Shown here one piece after another: positions 35,908-45,234 of a stretch of 64,000 nucleotides of DNA (position 1 is its first letter; each line of letters opens with the position of its first letter). Location: positions 4,402,001 through 4,466,000 of the forward strand of contig NZ_CP022736.1 in assembly GCF_002257565.1 (NCBI RefSeq), read 5' to 3'. This stretch comes from Herbaspirillum sp. meg3. Lineage in GTDB: Bacteria; Pseudomonadota; Gammaproteobacteria; Burkholderiales; Burkholderiaceae_D. The notes beneath the pieces were generated by a model, which saw nothing but the letters and a program-made list of their open reading frames with translations, ran no database searches and had not been told where the DNA came from. A program made the translations under genes and the position numbers.

Positions 35908-36618
35908 ATGAAAGCGATGATTTTTGCCGCCGGCCGCGGCGAGCGTATGCGCCCGCTGACCGATACCTGTCCCAAGCCCTTGCTGAAGGTGCGTGGACGT
36001 CCGTTGATTGTCTGGCAAATCCTGAATCTGGTTCGTGCAGGCATCACGGAAATTGTGATCAATCACGCCCATCTCGGTCACATGTTTGAAGAAACGCTGG
36101 GCGACGGTTCGCAGTTCGGCGCCCGGATTCAGTATTCGGCCGAAGGCACCGCGCTGGAAACCGCCGGCGGCATCGCCAAGGCGCGTCATCTGCTGGGCGA
36201 AGATCCCTTCGTCGCCATCTCGGGCGACATCTACATTCCGCATTTTGATTTCGAGCAGGTCAAGACCGTGCTCGAAGACAACGATCTGTGGGGAAATCCG
36301 ATACCATTGGAGAAGCGCGACGTTGCCTGGATCTATCTGGTGAAGAACCCGCCGCACCATCCGACCGGCGATTTCGCGCTGAACAGCTTTTCGATCGCCA
36401 ACGAAGGATCACCGCTCTATACCTTCGCTAACATCGGCGTGTACCGGCCGCAAATGTTCGATGCCATTACCCCGGGCGAACACGCGAAACTTGGACCGCT
36501 GCTGCGCGAATACGCATCGCGCGGCCAGGTTGGGGGCGAGATTTATCGTGGCGAGTGGATCAACGTCGGCACTGTCGAACAGCTGAAAGAATTGAATACG
36601 CCCCTCGCCGGCAGATAA
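35908..36618 (+). CDS. murU: N-acetylmuramate alpha-1-phosphate uridylyltransferase
   Basis: 236 residues from the ATG at 35908. Nucleotidyltransferase N terminus MKAMIFAAGRGERMRPLTDTCPKPLLKV with the GxGxRxxPLT...K signature, then a metal-binding SGDIYIPHFD and GEWINVGT near the end. Known reaction: UTP + MurNAc-1-P to UDP-MurNAc. Being directly after amgK, it completes the recycling shunt. Confidence 0.9.
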   Translation: MKAMIFAAGRGERMRPLTDTCPKPLLKVRGRPLIVWQILNLVRAGITEIVINHAHLGHMFEETLGDGSQFGARIQYSAEGTALETAGGIAKARHLLGEDPFVAISGDIYIPHFDFEQVKTVLEDNDLWGNPIPLEKRDVAWIYLVKNPPHHPTGDFALNSFSIANEGSPLYTFANIGVYRPQMFDAITPGEHAKLGPLLREYASRGQVGGEIYRGEWINVGTVEQLKELNTPLAGR

Positions 36619-36646
36619 CCCGGATGATCTGGAAGAAAGTACCAAC

Positions 36647-37993
36647 ATGACCATAGCCTCCTTCACCGCCCGCCGCGCCAAGCTCATCGCGCACATGCAA
36701 GCAAAAGGCGGTGGCGTCGCCATCATCCCGACCGCGCACGAAGTCATGCGCAATCGTGATGCCGACTACCCTTATCGTCACGACAGCTACTTCTACTACC
36801 TGTCCGGCTTCACGGAACCGGAAGCTATCATCGTCCTGATCTCCGGCCCAGGTAAAGAAAGCCGCAGCATCCTGTTCTGCCGCGACAAGAATCTCGAACG
36901 TGAAATCTGGGACGGCTACCGCTTCGGCCCTGACGCGGCACGCACGCAATTCGGCTTCGACGAAGCCTTTGCCGTGGATACGCTGAACAAAGAAATGCCG
37001 CAACTGCTGGCCGATGCGCCTGCCGTGTTCTACGCGCTGGGCCATGACGCCAAACGCGATGCGCAAGTGCAGGAATGGCTGCAAAGCGTGCGCGCACTCG
37101 GGCGTACCGGCGTATCCGCGCCATCGTCCATTGTCGACGTCAACGTGCTGCTCGATGAAATGCGCCTGTTCAAGGACGCTGGTGAAATCGACGTCATGAA
37201 ACGCGCCGGCATCATTTCCGCCGAAGCGCACTGCCGCGCCATGCGCCTGTCGCGTCCCGGCCTGCGCGAATATCATCTGGAAGCCGAATTGCTGCACGAG
37301 TTCCGCAAGAACGGCTCGCAGTATCCGGCCTACGGCTCCATCGTCGCCACCGGTGCCAACGCCTGCGTGCTGCACTACCGCGCCAGCGATGCCGAACTGA
37401 AAGATGGTGATCTGGTGCTGATCGACGCCGGCTGCGAACTCGACAGCTATGCCTCTGACATCACACGCACCTTCCCGGCCAACGGCAAGTTCTCCGGTCC
37501 GCAAAAGGAATTGTACGAAATCGTTCTGGCTGCGCAAGACGCTGCCATTGCCGAAACCCGCCCCGGAAAGCGCTTCATGGACGGCCACGACGCCGCCGTG
37601 CGCGTGCTGGCACAAGGCATGCTCGATACCGGTCTGCTCGACAAGAGCAAAGTCGGTTCGCTCGACGATGTGATCGCCAAAGGCGACTACCGCCAGTTCT
37701 ACATGCACCGAACCGGTCACTGGCTGGGCATGGACGTGCACGACGTCGGCGAATACCGCGACCCGGCTGATAGCAACGGCGACAAGCCATGGCGCACGCT
37801 GCAACCAGGTATGGTGCTGACGGTTGAACCAGGCATCTACGTGCGTCCAGCCGAAGGCGTTCCGGAGAAATACTGGAACATCGGTATCCGCATTGAAGAC
37901 GATGCCCACGTCACGCCGGACGGCTGTGAAATCCTGACTACCGCCGCCCCCAACAAGGTTGCGGAAATCGAAGCGCTGATGCGTTCGACTTAG
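36647..37993 (+). CDS. pepP: Xaa-Pro aminopeptidase
   Basis: 448 residues. The N-terminal AMP_N domain (about 5-135: HEVMRNRDADYPYRHDSYFYYLSGF) precedes the pita-bread metallopeptidase with the dimanganese ligands in LIDAGCELDSYASDITRTF (two Asp), MHRTGHWLGMDVHD (His), VEPGIY (Glu) and IGIRIEDD (Glu). Known role: removes an N-terminal residue before proline. The pepP-ubiH neighbourhood is also seen in E. coli. Confidence 0.96.
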   Translation: MTIASFTARRAKLIAHMQAKGGGVAIIPTAHEVMRNRDADYPYRHDSYFYYLSGFTEPEAIIVLISGPGKESRSILFCRDKNLEREIWDGYRFGPDAARTQFGFDEAFAVDTLNKEMPQLLADAPAVFYALGHDAKRDAQVQEWLQSVRALGRTGVSAPSSIVDVNVLLDEMRLFKDAGEIDVMKRAGIISAEAHCRAMRLSRPGLREYHLEAELLHEFRKNGSQYPAYGSIVATGANACVLHYRASDAELKDGDLVLIDAGCELDSYASDITRTFPANGKFSGPQKELYEIVLAAQDAAIAETRPGKRFMDGHDAAVRVLAQGMLDTGLLDKSKVGSLDDVIAKGDYRQFYMHRTGHWLGMDVHDVGEYRDPADSNGDKPWRTLQPGMVLTVEPGIYVRPAEGVPEKYWNIGIRIEDDAHVTPDGCEILTTAAPNKVAEIEALMRST

Positions 37994-38040
37994 ATCGTCT
38001 TTAGGCCGCTGCCAGAATCCCGATTTCCACAATCCAACCC

Positions 38041-39213
38041 ATGAGCACCACCGACACCGCCCTCCCGTCACCGGACTACGACGTCATCATCTGTGGTGCC
38101 GGGCCGGTCGGCCTCAGTGCTGCCGCTTTGCTGCACAAGCGCGGCATTCCTGCAGCGCGTATTGCGCTGATCGACGCCAAAGCCGCAGAGCATGCGGCAC
38201 AAGATCCGCGCACAATCGCTCTGTCCCACGGCAGCCAGCAAATCCTGCATGACATCGGCGCCTGGCCATTGATGGCGTCTGCAGTCACGTCCATTCACCA
38301 GATCCACGTCTCGCGGCGCGGGCACTTCGGCCGCACGCTGATCAATCGCGACGACTACAACCTTCCCGCGCTTGGCTATGTCGTGCGCTATGGCGCGCTG
38401 GTGAAAGCATTGACGACGGCGCTGACCTCGACTGCAGTGACCATCTTGCGCCCTGCCGAGGTTGCCGCGATTGACGAACAAGGAACGCAAGCCGCAGTGC
38501 AACTCGCTGATGGCCGCACACTCAGCGCCAATGTCGTGGTGCAGGCTGAAGGCGGCGTGTTCTCGGAACAAACTGCCAAGGCGTTGCAGCGTGATTACGA
38601 ACAAGTCGCGATCGTCGCCCATGTCACCACGTCCGCCGGCATCGATCATCGCGCCTTCGAACGCTTCACAGCCGAGGGTCCGCTGGCGCTGTTGCCGCAG
38701 GATGACGGTTACGCTCTGGTGTGGTGTGTACGCCCCGAGACAGCCACGCACTTATTGGCGCTGGACGAGCCATCTTTTCTGCGCGCACTCGGCGAAGCCT
38801 TCGGTGCACGCGTGGGCCGCTTTACAACGTGCAGCGCGCGCAACAGCTACCCGCTCGGTCTTAACGCCGAACCCGGTGCTTCAGCGCGTACAGTCGCCAT
38901 CGGCAATGCAGCGCAAACCCTGCATCCAGTTGCCGGCCAGGGGCTCAATCTCGGCCTGCGCGATGCCGTCGTGCTGGCCGGTGCCCTTACGCGCAATGCT
39001 TCCGGTACCGCAGCGCTGGCAGAATTTTCCGCCCAACGCCGTCGTGACCGCAGCGCCACCATCAAGCTGACCGACCTGATGGCGCGCGTTTTCGCCAGTG
39101 CACCCGATGGCACGCCTTCGCAAGCCTTGCTTGGCTTATCGCTCGGCCTGATCGATGTAGCCGCGCCCGCCAAACGCCTTCTGGCGGAACAAATGATGTT
39201 CGGCTGGCGCTGA
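38041..39213 (+). CDS. ubiH: UbiH/UbiF/COQ6-family FAD monooxygenase (probable UbiH)
   Basis: 390 residues. The FAD-binding N terminus is DVIICGAGPVGLSAAALLHKRG, the second dinucleotide block is DPRTIALSHGSQQIL, and GNAAQTLHPVAGQGLNLGLRDA is the conserved C-terminal FAD motif of ubiquinone hydroxylases. Known role of the family: ring hydroxylation in ubiquinone synthesis. UbiH, UbiF and UbiI are hard to separate by eye. Position directly after pepP favours UbiH. Confidence 0.82.
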   Translation: MSTTDTALPSPDYDVIICGAGPVGLSAAALLHKRGIPAARIALIDAKAAEHAAQDPRTIALSHGSQQILHDIGAWPLMASAVTSIHQIHVSRRGHFGRTLINRDDYNLPALGYVVRYGALVKALTTALTSTAVTILRPAEVAAIDEQGTQAAVQLADGRTLSANVVVQAEGGVFSEQTAKALQRDYEQVAIVAHVTTSAGIDHRAFERFTAEGPLALLPQDDGYALVWCVRPETATHLLALDEPSFLRALGEAFGARVGRFTTCSARNSYPLGLNAEPGASARTVAIGNAAQTLHPVAGQGLNLGLRDAVVLAGALTRNASGTAALAEFSAQRRRDRSATIKLTDLMARVFASAPDGTPSQALLGLSLGLIDVAAPAKRLLAEQMMFGWR

Positions 39214-39315
39214 GTCCTCAGCTGAGTCACCCCGGAAACCCTTGCAGGCAGCGTCCGGCATGAGACAATGCAATATTGCCGCATCCCTGCGACCCTGTCC
39301 TGAACGAATAAGACA

Positions 39316-39963
39316 ATGAAACAAGATCCCCGCTTCCCCAATCTGTTCATCCTGAATCACCCGCTGATCCAGCACAAACTCTCGCACATGCGCGACAAGC
39401 GCACCTCGACGCGCACCTTCCGCGACCTGCTGCGCGAGATCACTTTACTGATGGGCTACGAAATCACGCGCGATTTGCCGCTGACCACCGAGTCCATCGA
39501 AACACCGTTGGTCACCTATGACGCGCCCGTCATCGCCGGTAAAAAACTGGCCGTGGTGCCGGTGCTGCGTGCCGGCATCGGCATGAGCGATGGCTTGCTG
39601 GAACTGATCCCGTCAGCGCGCGTCGGCCACATCGGTGTGTATCGTAACGACCAGCATCAGCCGGTGGAATATCTGGTGCGCCTGCCCGACCTGCAAGACC
39701 GCACCATGATTCTGTGCGACCCGATGGTGGCGACCGGCAATTCCGCCGTGTACGCCGTCGATGTCCTGAAGAAACGTGGCGTGACTGCTGAAAACATCAT
39801 TTTCGTCGCGCTGGTGGCGGCGCCGGAAGGCGTACAGGTATTCCATGACGCGCATCCGGACGTGAAGCTGTACGTCGCTTCGCTGGATTCGCATCTGGAC
39901 AGCCATGCTTATATCGTGCCAGGCCTGGGCGATGCCGGTGACCGGATTTTCGGCACCAAGTAG
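39316..39963 (+). CDS. upp: Uracil phosphoribosyltransferase
   Basis: 215 residues, typical length. The N terminus has HPLIQHKLSHMRDKRTSTRTFRDLL. The PRPP-binding block is MILCDPMVATGNSA, and the uracil-recognition C terminus is AYIVPGLGDAGDRIFGTK. Known reaction: uracil + PRPP to UMP, pyrimidine salvage. A strong terminator follows 16 bp after the stop. Confidence 0.98.
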   Translation: MKQDPRFPNLFILNHPLIQHKLSHMRDKRTSTRTFRDLLREITLLMGYEITRDLPLTTESIETPLVTYDAPVIAGKKLAVVPVLRAGIGMSDGLLELIPSARVGHIGVYRNDQHQPVEYLVRLPDLQDRTMILCDPMVATGNSAVYAVDVLKKRGVTAENIIFVALVAAPEGVQVFHDAHPDVKLYVASLDSHLDSHAYIVPGLGDAGDRIFGTK

Positions 39964-39979
39964 TTTCTTCCACCTCATC

Positions 39980-40015
39980 AAAAAAGCCGCCGGATCTGAC
40001 CCCGGCGGCTTTTTT
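39980..40015. terminator. Bidirectional intrinsic terminator between upp and pntB
   Basis: AAAAAAGCCGCCGG (39980-39993) and CCGGCGGCTTTTTT (40002-40015) form a stem with T-runs in both directions, serving the two convergent genes. Confidence 0.93.
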
Positions 40016-40037
40016 ATTTCTGATACATCAAGGCGAT

Positions 40038-41474
40038 TTACTCAACTGCCTTGACCATATCTTCAATCACCTTCTTGGCATCGCCAAACACCATCATGGT
40101 TTTATCCATGTAGAACAGTTCGTTGTCCAGACCGGCATAACCGGCAGCCATCGAACGCTTGTTGACGATGACCGTCTTGGCTTTATAGGCCTCGAGAATC
40201 GGCATGCCGGCGATCGGCGACTTCGGATCCTTGGCCGCCGGATTGACCACGTCATTGGCGCCCAGCACCAGCACCACGTCGGCCTGACCAAACTCACTGT
40301 TGATGTCTTCCATTTCGAAGACCTGATCGTAAGGCACTTCCGCTTCGGCCAACAGCACGTTCATGTGGCCCGGCATGCGACCCGCGACCGGATGGATCGC
40401 ATACTTCACGATCACGCCCTTGTGGGTCAGCTTCTCGGTCAGCTCCTTCAGTGCATGCTGCGCACGTGCCACCGCCAGACCGTAGCCCGGGACGATGATC
40501 ACAGTCTCTGCGTTGCCCATCAGGAAGGCCGCGTCATCAGCCGAGCCCGACTTGACGTTGCGTTGCGCCTGCGCACCACCTGCAGCTGCAGCAGCAGGGT
40601 CGCCGCCGAAGCCGCCGAGGATGACGTTGAAGAACGAACGGTTCATCGCCTTGCACATGATGTACGACAGAATCGCACCACTTGATCCCACCAGCGAACC
40701 GGCAATGATCAGCATCGAGTTGTTCAGCGAGAAGCCGATACCCGCTGCCGCCCAGCCGGAATAGCTATTGAGCATCGACACCACCACCGGCATATCGGCG
40801 CCGCCGATCGGGATGATGATCAGCACGCCCAGCACGAAGGCAATCGCCGCCATGATGATGAACGGCAACCAATGTTGCGTCAGCACGAAGATCACGCCGA
40901 AGCCGATCATCGCCAGCGCCAGCAACAGGTTCAGCATGTGCTGACCGGAGAAGCTCACCGGCGCACCCTGGAACAGGCGGAACTTGTATTTGCCGGACAG
41001 CTTGCCGAACGCAATCACCGAACCGGAGAAGGTGATCGCACCGACGAAGGTGCCGATGAACAATTCAACGCGATTGCCCAGCGGGATCGCTTCGCCATGT
41101 GCGGCGATGTTGAACGCCCAAGGTTCTGCGACTGCCGCGACGGCGATACAGACTGCCGCCAGACCGATCAGCGAGTGCATCGCCGCGACCAGCTCAGGCA
41201 TCTTGGTCATCTCGACGCTCTTGGCCAGATAGGCGCCAATGCCACCGCCGACCACCACGCCGCCTGCCACCAGCCAGAAGCCGATGCCGGAACTTGGCAT
41301 GTCGCCCTTGAGCTTGATGATCAGCGCCAGTGTGGTGACAACGGCAATCGTCATGCCGGCAATGCCGAAGGCATTACCGCGGCGCGCCGTCGAAGGATGC
41401 GACAAGCCTTTCAATGCCTGGATGAAAAAGACCGAAGCGATCAGGTACAGCAGGGTTACCAGATTCATGCTCAT
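40038..41474 (-). CDS. pntB: NAD(P) transhydrogenase subunit beta
   Basis: 478 residues. About eight membrane helices in the first 270 residues (domain II) are followed by the NADP(H)-binding domain III with VPGYGLAVARAQHALKELTEKL, HPVAGRMPGHMNVLLAEA, VLVLGANDVVNPAA and KRSMAAGYAGLDNELF. Known role: couples proton entry to hydride transfer from NADH to NADP+. Its ATG overlaps the pntAB stop (ATGA). Confidence 0.97.
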   Translation of the reverse strand: MSMNLVTLLYLIASVFFIQALKGLSHPSTARRGNAFGIAGMTIAVVTTLALIIKLKGDMPSSGIGFWLVAGGVVVGGGIGAYLAKSVEMTKMPELVAAMHSLIGLAAVCIAVAAVAEPWAFNIAAHGEAIPLGNRVELFIGTFVGAITFSGSVIAFGKLSGKYKFRLFQGAPVSFSGQHMLNLLLALAMIGFGVIFVLTQHWLPFIIMAAIAFVLGVLIIIPIGGADMPVVVSMLNSYSGWAAAGIGFSLNNSMLIIAGSLVGSSGAILSYIMCKAMNRSFFNVILGGFGGDPAAAAAGGAQAQRNVKSGSADDAAFLMGNAETVIIVPGYGLAVARAQHALKELTEKLTHKGVIVKYAIHPVAGRMPGHMNVLLAEAEVPYDQVFEMEDINSEFGQADVVLVLGANDVVNPAAKDPKSPIAGMPILEAYKAKTVIVNKRSMAAGYAGLDNELFYMDKTMMVFGDAKKVIEDMVKAVE

Positions 41475-41794
41475 GCTGATGCCCCCGCCTTGTCTGTCTT
41501 GGTCTTGGGTTCTTTTTTCTTGAACATCTCCAGCATGCGCTGGGTGACCATGAAGCCGCCGAAGACATTGACCGCCGCCAAGGCGACCGCCAGCGTGCCG
41601 GCGATACGGCCGACCGGTCCTTCGGTCAGGCCGGCTGCCAGCATGGCGCCGATGATGATGATGGCCGAGATGGCATTGGTGACCGCCATGAGCGGTGTGT
41701 GCAATGCCGGTGTGACTGTCCAGACCACGTGGTAGCCGACGTAAATCGCCAGCACGAAGATGATCAGGTTGATGATGGTGTGACTGACTTCCAT
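41471..41794 (-). CDS. pntAB: NAD(P) transhydrogenase subunit alpha, part 2 (membrane)
   Basis: 107 residues from the ATG at 41794, with about three to four hydrophobic helices (MEVSHTIINLIIFVLAIYVGYHV; LMAVTNAISAIIIIGAMLAAG). It corresponds to the C-terminal membrane part of one-piece PntA. The split of alpha into two genes is common in alpha- and betaproteobacteria. Between pntAA (25 bp upstream) and pntB (overlapping). Confidence 0.95.
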   Translation of the reverse strand: MEVSHTIINLIIFVLAIYVGYHVVWTVTPALHTPLMAVTNAISAIIIIGAMLAAGLTEGPVGRIAGTLAVALAAVNVFGGFMVTQRMLEMFKKKEPKTKTDKAGASA

Positions 41795-41819
41795 GTGAGT
41801 TCTCCGCTTTCTTGAATTC

Positions 41820-42935
41820 TTATTTCCGCAGCACTTCGCCGCCCGAACACAGCAAGGTCGCCGCGACGATGTCGTCTTCGCGGTTGATGACCAGCTTGCC
41901 TTCGCCATCTACGATCAGCTTGAGGAAGTCGAGTACGTTGCGCGAATACAGCGCCGAAGCATCGGCCGCCACCAACGCCGCCAGATTGCCCTCGCCGATG
42001 ATGTGCACGCCATGCTTGATCACCGTCTTGCCGGACTCGGACAGAGGACAGTTACCGCCCTGATCGACCGCCATGTCGAGAATGACCGAGCCGGGCTTCA
42101 TGGCCTTGACGGTTTCTTCGCTGATCAGCACCGGTGCCTTGCGGCCCGGAATCAGCGCGGTGGTGATAATGATGTCGGCTTGCTTGGCGCGTTCATGCAC
42201 CAGCTCGGCCTGACGACGCATCCAGTCGGCCGGCATCGGACGGGCATAGCCGCCGACGCCTTGGGCGATTTCCTTTTCTTCATCGGTGATGAAAGGCACG
42301 TCGAGGAATTTCGCACCCAGTGATTCGATCTGCTCCTTGACCGCAGGACGCACATCGGAGGCTTCAATCACGGCCCCCAGACGCTTGGCGGTGGCAATCG
42401 CCTGCAAACCGGCGACGCCGGCGCCCATGATTAGCATGCGCGCAGCCTTGACGGTACCGGCGGCGGTCATCAGCATCGGCATGAAGCGTTGATACGTATT
42501 GGCAGCCATCAACACGGCTTTGTAACCGGCAATGTTGGCTTGCGAGGACAAGACGTCCATGGACTGCGCACGCGTGGTACGCGGTGCGGCTTCCAGTGCG
42601 AAGGCGGTCAGCCCTGCCGCCGCCATGGCGGCGATGTTGTCAGCATCGAAAGGATTGAGCATGCCGACCACCACCGTGCCTGACTTCAGACGAGCACGCT
42701 CGTCGGCGCTGGGAGCGCGCACTTTGAGGAGCGCATCGGCGGCATAGACGTCGCTTGCCGCTGCGATCACAGCCCCGGCGGCAACATAGGCCTCGTCGGT
42801 AATGCTGGATTTGATACCGGCGCCTGATTCGACCAGCACCTCATGTTTGGCGGCGATCAGTTTTTTGACTGTTTCCGGGGTTGCCGCAACGCGTGTTTCT
42901 CCGTCCCGACTTTCGACGGGGATGCCTAGCCTCAT
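41820..42935 (-). CDS. pntAA: NAD(P) transhydrogenase subunit alpha, part 1 (NAD-binding)
   Basis: 371 residues, alanine dehydrogenase/PntA fold. N terminus MRLGIPVESRDGETRVAATPETVKKL; NAD-binding VLIMGAGVAGLQAIATAKRLGAVIEASD-type segment with GAGVAGLQA; VDQGGNCPLSESGK near the end. It is the cytoplasmic domain I that binds NADH. First gene of the three-gene minus-strand operon. Confidence 0.97.
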   Translation of the reverse strand: MRLGIPVESRDGETRVAATPETVKKLIAAKHEVLVESGAGIKSSITDEAYVAAGAVIAAASDVYAADALLKVRAPSADERARLKSGTVVVGMLNPFDADNIAAMAAAGLTAFALEAAPRTTRAQSMDVLSSQANIAGYKAVLMAANTYQRFMPMLMTAAGTVKAARMLIMGAGVAGLQAIATAKRLGAVIEASDVRPAVKEQIESLGAKFLDVPFITDEEKEIAQGVGGYARPMPADWMRRQAELVHERAKQADIIITTALIPGRKAPVLISEETVKAMKPGSVILDMAVDQGGNCPLSESGKTVIKHGVHIIGEGNLAALVAADASALYSRNVLDFLKLIVDGEGKLVINREDDIVAATLLCSGGEVLRK

Positions 42936-43107
42936 TCAGAGCTCCTGTAGTTGTAATTTCTTACCGGAATCTTACACGTAAAATTTAGAGATCGACAACT
43001 TTGCGCAAACACCCTGTTTCGCAATGCCAACTCGCATCTTTGCCGCGTCCCCTGAAGGCTTTGCCCAGCCACGGTAAAATGGCGGCTGTTGTAAGTTAAG
43101 GATAATG

Positions 43108-43629
43108 ATGACTGAAGTATGGAAGCCCTCCGTCACTGTCGCTGCGATCATCGAGCGCGAGGGCCGTTTTTTGATGATTGAAGAGCAAGCCAGCGACGGC
43201 TTGCGCCTGAACCAGCCGGCCGGCCACCTTGACGAAGGCGAAGCACTGACTCAAGCAGTGGTGCGCGAGGCATTGGAAGAGTCCGCATACGATTTCGAAC
43301 CGACTGCTTTAATCGGCATGTATATGTCGCGCAATGTATCGTCCGCACGCGCCGGTACGGATACCACCTACTTGCGTTTTGCATTTGCCGGAAAACTGGG
43401 TGACAAACACGACCGCCCGCTCGATACCGGCATCGTACGCACGCTATGGATGACACGCGACGAAATCGCAGCATGCACCGAGCGCCATCGCAGTCCTTTG
43501 GTCTTGCGTTGCATCGATGATTACCTCAGCGGCCAACGCGCGCCGCTGTCTTTACTGTATACCGACGCCAGCGTGACCGCGGCTGCCGTCAAAGAAGCAA
43601 CTGGAGCAATTGGAGTAACACATGGCTAA
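43108..43629 (+). CDS. nudJ: NUDIX hydrolase (NudJ-like phosphatase)
   Basis: 173 residues from the second of two adjacent ATGs, which has better spacing to AAGGA. The Nudix box is GHLDEGEALTQAVVREALEE, giving G-x5-E-x7-R-E-x2-EE, with PAGHL just before. Known for NudJ: removes phosphate from thiamin pyrimidine pyrophosphates and nucleoside diphosphates. It overlaps mnmA by 8 bp, and the nudJ-mnmA pair is conserved in E. coli, which supports the symbol. Confidence 0.88.
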   Translation: MTEVWKPSVTVAAIIEREGRFLMIEEQASDGLRLNQPAGHLDEGEALTQAVVREALEESAYDFEPTALIGMYMSRNVSSARAGTDTTYLRFAFAGKLGDKHDRPLDTGIVRTLWMTRDEIAACTERHRSPLVLRCIDDYLSGQRAPLSLLYTDASVTAAAVKEATGAIGVTHG

Positions 43630-44716
43630 GAAGAAAGTCGTCATCGGCATGTCAGGCGGCGTCGACTCGTCCGTGTCCGCGTGGCTGTTGAAAGAGCAGG
43701 GCTACGAGGTCATCGGCCTGTTCATGAAGAATTGGGAAGACGACGACGATTCCGAATACTGCTCGACCCGCCAGGACTGGATTGATGCAGCCAGCGTGGC
43801 CGATGTCGTGGGTGTGGACATTGAGGCGGTCAACTTTGCCGCGGAATACAAAGATCGCGTGTTCGCTGAATTTTTGCGCGAATACCAGGCCGGACGTACG
43901 CCCAACCCGGACGTGCTGTGCAACGCCGAAATCAAGTTCAAGGCCTTCCTCGACCATGCCATGCTGTTGGGCGCGGATCTGATCGCCACCGGCCACTACG
44001 CGCGGGTGCGTGAGAATCCGGTCGGCAAGTTCGAACTCATGAAGGCGGTCGACGCCAGCAAGGATCAAAGCTACTTCCTGCACAGGCTGAATCAGGCGCA
44101 ATTGTCGAAGACGCTGTTCCCACTGGGGGAGATCCACAAGACTGAAGTACGCAAGATCGCCGAGCAACTGAAGCTGCCGAACGCGACCAAGAAGGATTCG
44201 ACCGGTATCTGCTTCATCGGCGAGCGCCCTTTCCGCGAATTCCTCAATCGCTATCTGTCGTACAAACCCGGCCCGATGAAGACCCCGGAAGGCGATATCG
44301 TCGGCGAACACGTCGGCCTGAGTTTTTACACGCTGGGCCAGCGCAAGGGCATCGGCCTGGGCGGCATCAAGGCGCATCAGAACGCCGACGGTAACAGCGA
44401 CGCCTGGTACGTGGCGCGCAAAGACGTGGAGAACAATACGCTCTATATCGTGCAAGGCCACGATCATCCATGGCTGCTTTCGTCGCAATTGGGCGCGAGC
44501 CAGATCAGTTGGGTCTCCGGCGAAGCCCCGGACAGGGAAGCATTGAGCGCCAAGACACGCTATCGCCAGGCCGATGTGCCCTGCACCTTCAATGACGACG
44601 GTGCACGTTTCGACCTGCGCTTTAGCGATCCTCAGTGGGCGGTCACACCTGGCCAGTCCGCCGTGTTGTATCAGGGCGACGTCTGTCTCGGCGGCGGGAT
44701 TATCGAATCGGTATAA
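43622..44716 (+). CDS. mnmA: tRNA-specific 2-thiouridylase
   Basis: 364 residues. The ATP PP-loop is GMSGGVDSSVSAWLL at the N terminus. The catalytic cysteines are in NPDVLCNAEIKF and STGICFIGERPF, and the C-terminal domain has FYTLGQRKGIGLGG. Known reaction: thiolates U34 of Lys, Glu and Gln tRNAs. Translationally coupled to nudJ, and a terminator follows. Confidence 0.97.
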   Translation: MAKKKVVIGMSGGVDSSVSAWLLKEQGYEVIGLFMKNWEDDDDSEYCSTRQDWIDAASVADVVGVDIEAVNFAAEYKDRVFAEFLREYQAGRTPNPDVLCNAEIKFKAFLDHAMLLGADLIATGHYARVRENPVGKFELMKAVDASKDQSYFLHRLNQAQLSKTLFPLGEIHKTEVRKIAEQLKLPNATKKDSTGICFIGERPFREFLNRYLSYKPGPMKTPEGDIVGEHVGLSFYTLGQRKGIGLGGIKAHQNADGNSDAWYVARKDVENNTLYIVQGHDHPWLLSSQLGASQISWVSGEAPDREALSAKTRYRQADVPCTFNDDGARFDLRFSDPQWAVTPGQSAVLYQGDVCLGGGIIESV

Positions 44717-44733
44717 AACCCGTCGAATCGCTC

Positions 44734-44775
44734 AAAAAACGCTCCGTCTGCCCTGTGCAGCGGGGCGTTTTTCTT
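44734..44775 (+). terminator. Intrinsic terminator after mnmA
   Basis: AAAAAACGCTCCG plus CTG pair with CAG plus CGGGGCGTTTTT around a short loop, followed by TTCTTTTC. It lies 18 bp after the mnmA stop. Confidence 0.85.
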
Positions 44776-44874
44776 TTCTGGCAACAAAATTCATTTCCCG
44801 TCATTTCCGGCAAGAAAGAAAGTCGCAACAAAACATAAAAGAGCTTGCAATCTTGGATTAAATGACGAATAATC

Positions 44875-44897
44875 TAAATAAGAATTGTTCGCATTTA
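44875..44897 (+). promoter_or_regulatory. Fur-box-like operator before hemP
   Basis: A 23-bp partial palindrome beginning TAAATAAGAATTGTTCGC and ending ATTTA, 14 bp before the hemP start codon. It resembles Fur boxes of betaproteobacterial hemP genes and shares TAAGAAT-N2-TTCGC with the site at 47905-47927. Confidence 0.65.
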
Positions 44898-44910
44898 ATA
44901 GGAGGTTATG

Positions 44911-45099
44911 ATGAACCAACTGATCGAGCACGGAAGTGAACGTCGTAACAAGCCAGCCACTGCAGCAAATGGCTCCCCCATCACTCGCATCAAGAGCCAG
45001 GACTTGTTCCGGCAGATGCGCGAGTTGGAGATCGACCACGGCGGGCGTATTTACAAACTGCGTCTGACTCAGCTGAACAAGCTGATTCTGACGGCCTGA
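44911..45099 (+). CDS. hemP: Hemin uptake protein HemP
   Basis: 62 residues from the second ATG of an ATGATG pair, five bases after AGGAGG; the first ATG is only two bases away from it. The family signature SQDLFRQMRELEIDHGGRIYKLRLTQLNKLILT fills the C-terminal half. Known role: HemP/HmuP proteins promote haem-receptor expression or haem utilisation under Fur control. It heads the iron block (hypothetical, bfd, tonB-exbB-exbD). Confidence 0.92.
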   Translation: MNQLIEHGSERRNKPATAANGSPITRIKSQDLFRQMRELEIDHGGRIYKLRLTQLNKLILTA

Positions 45100-45234
45100 G
45101 TCCGACCGCGTAACCCGAAAATAAAATCATCTCAAAGAATTTGTATTTGAACGATGGTACAAAACCAGCCAGCCAACGGTAATGCCACAGCGTTAGTCGT
45201 TAGCCAGCCAAGCTTGCCGATTAAGGAGAGTTTG

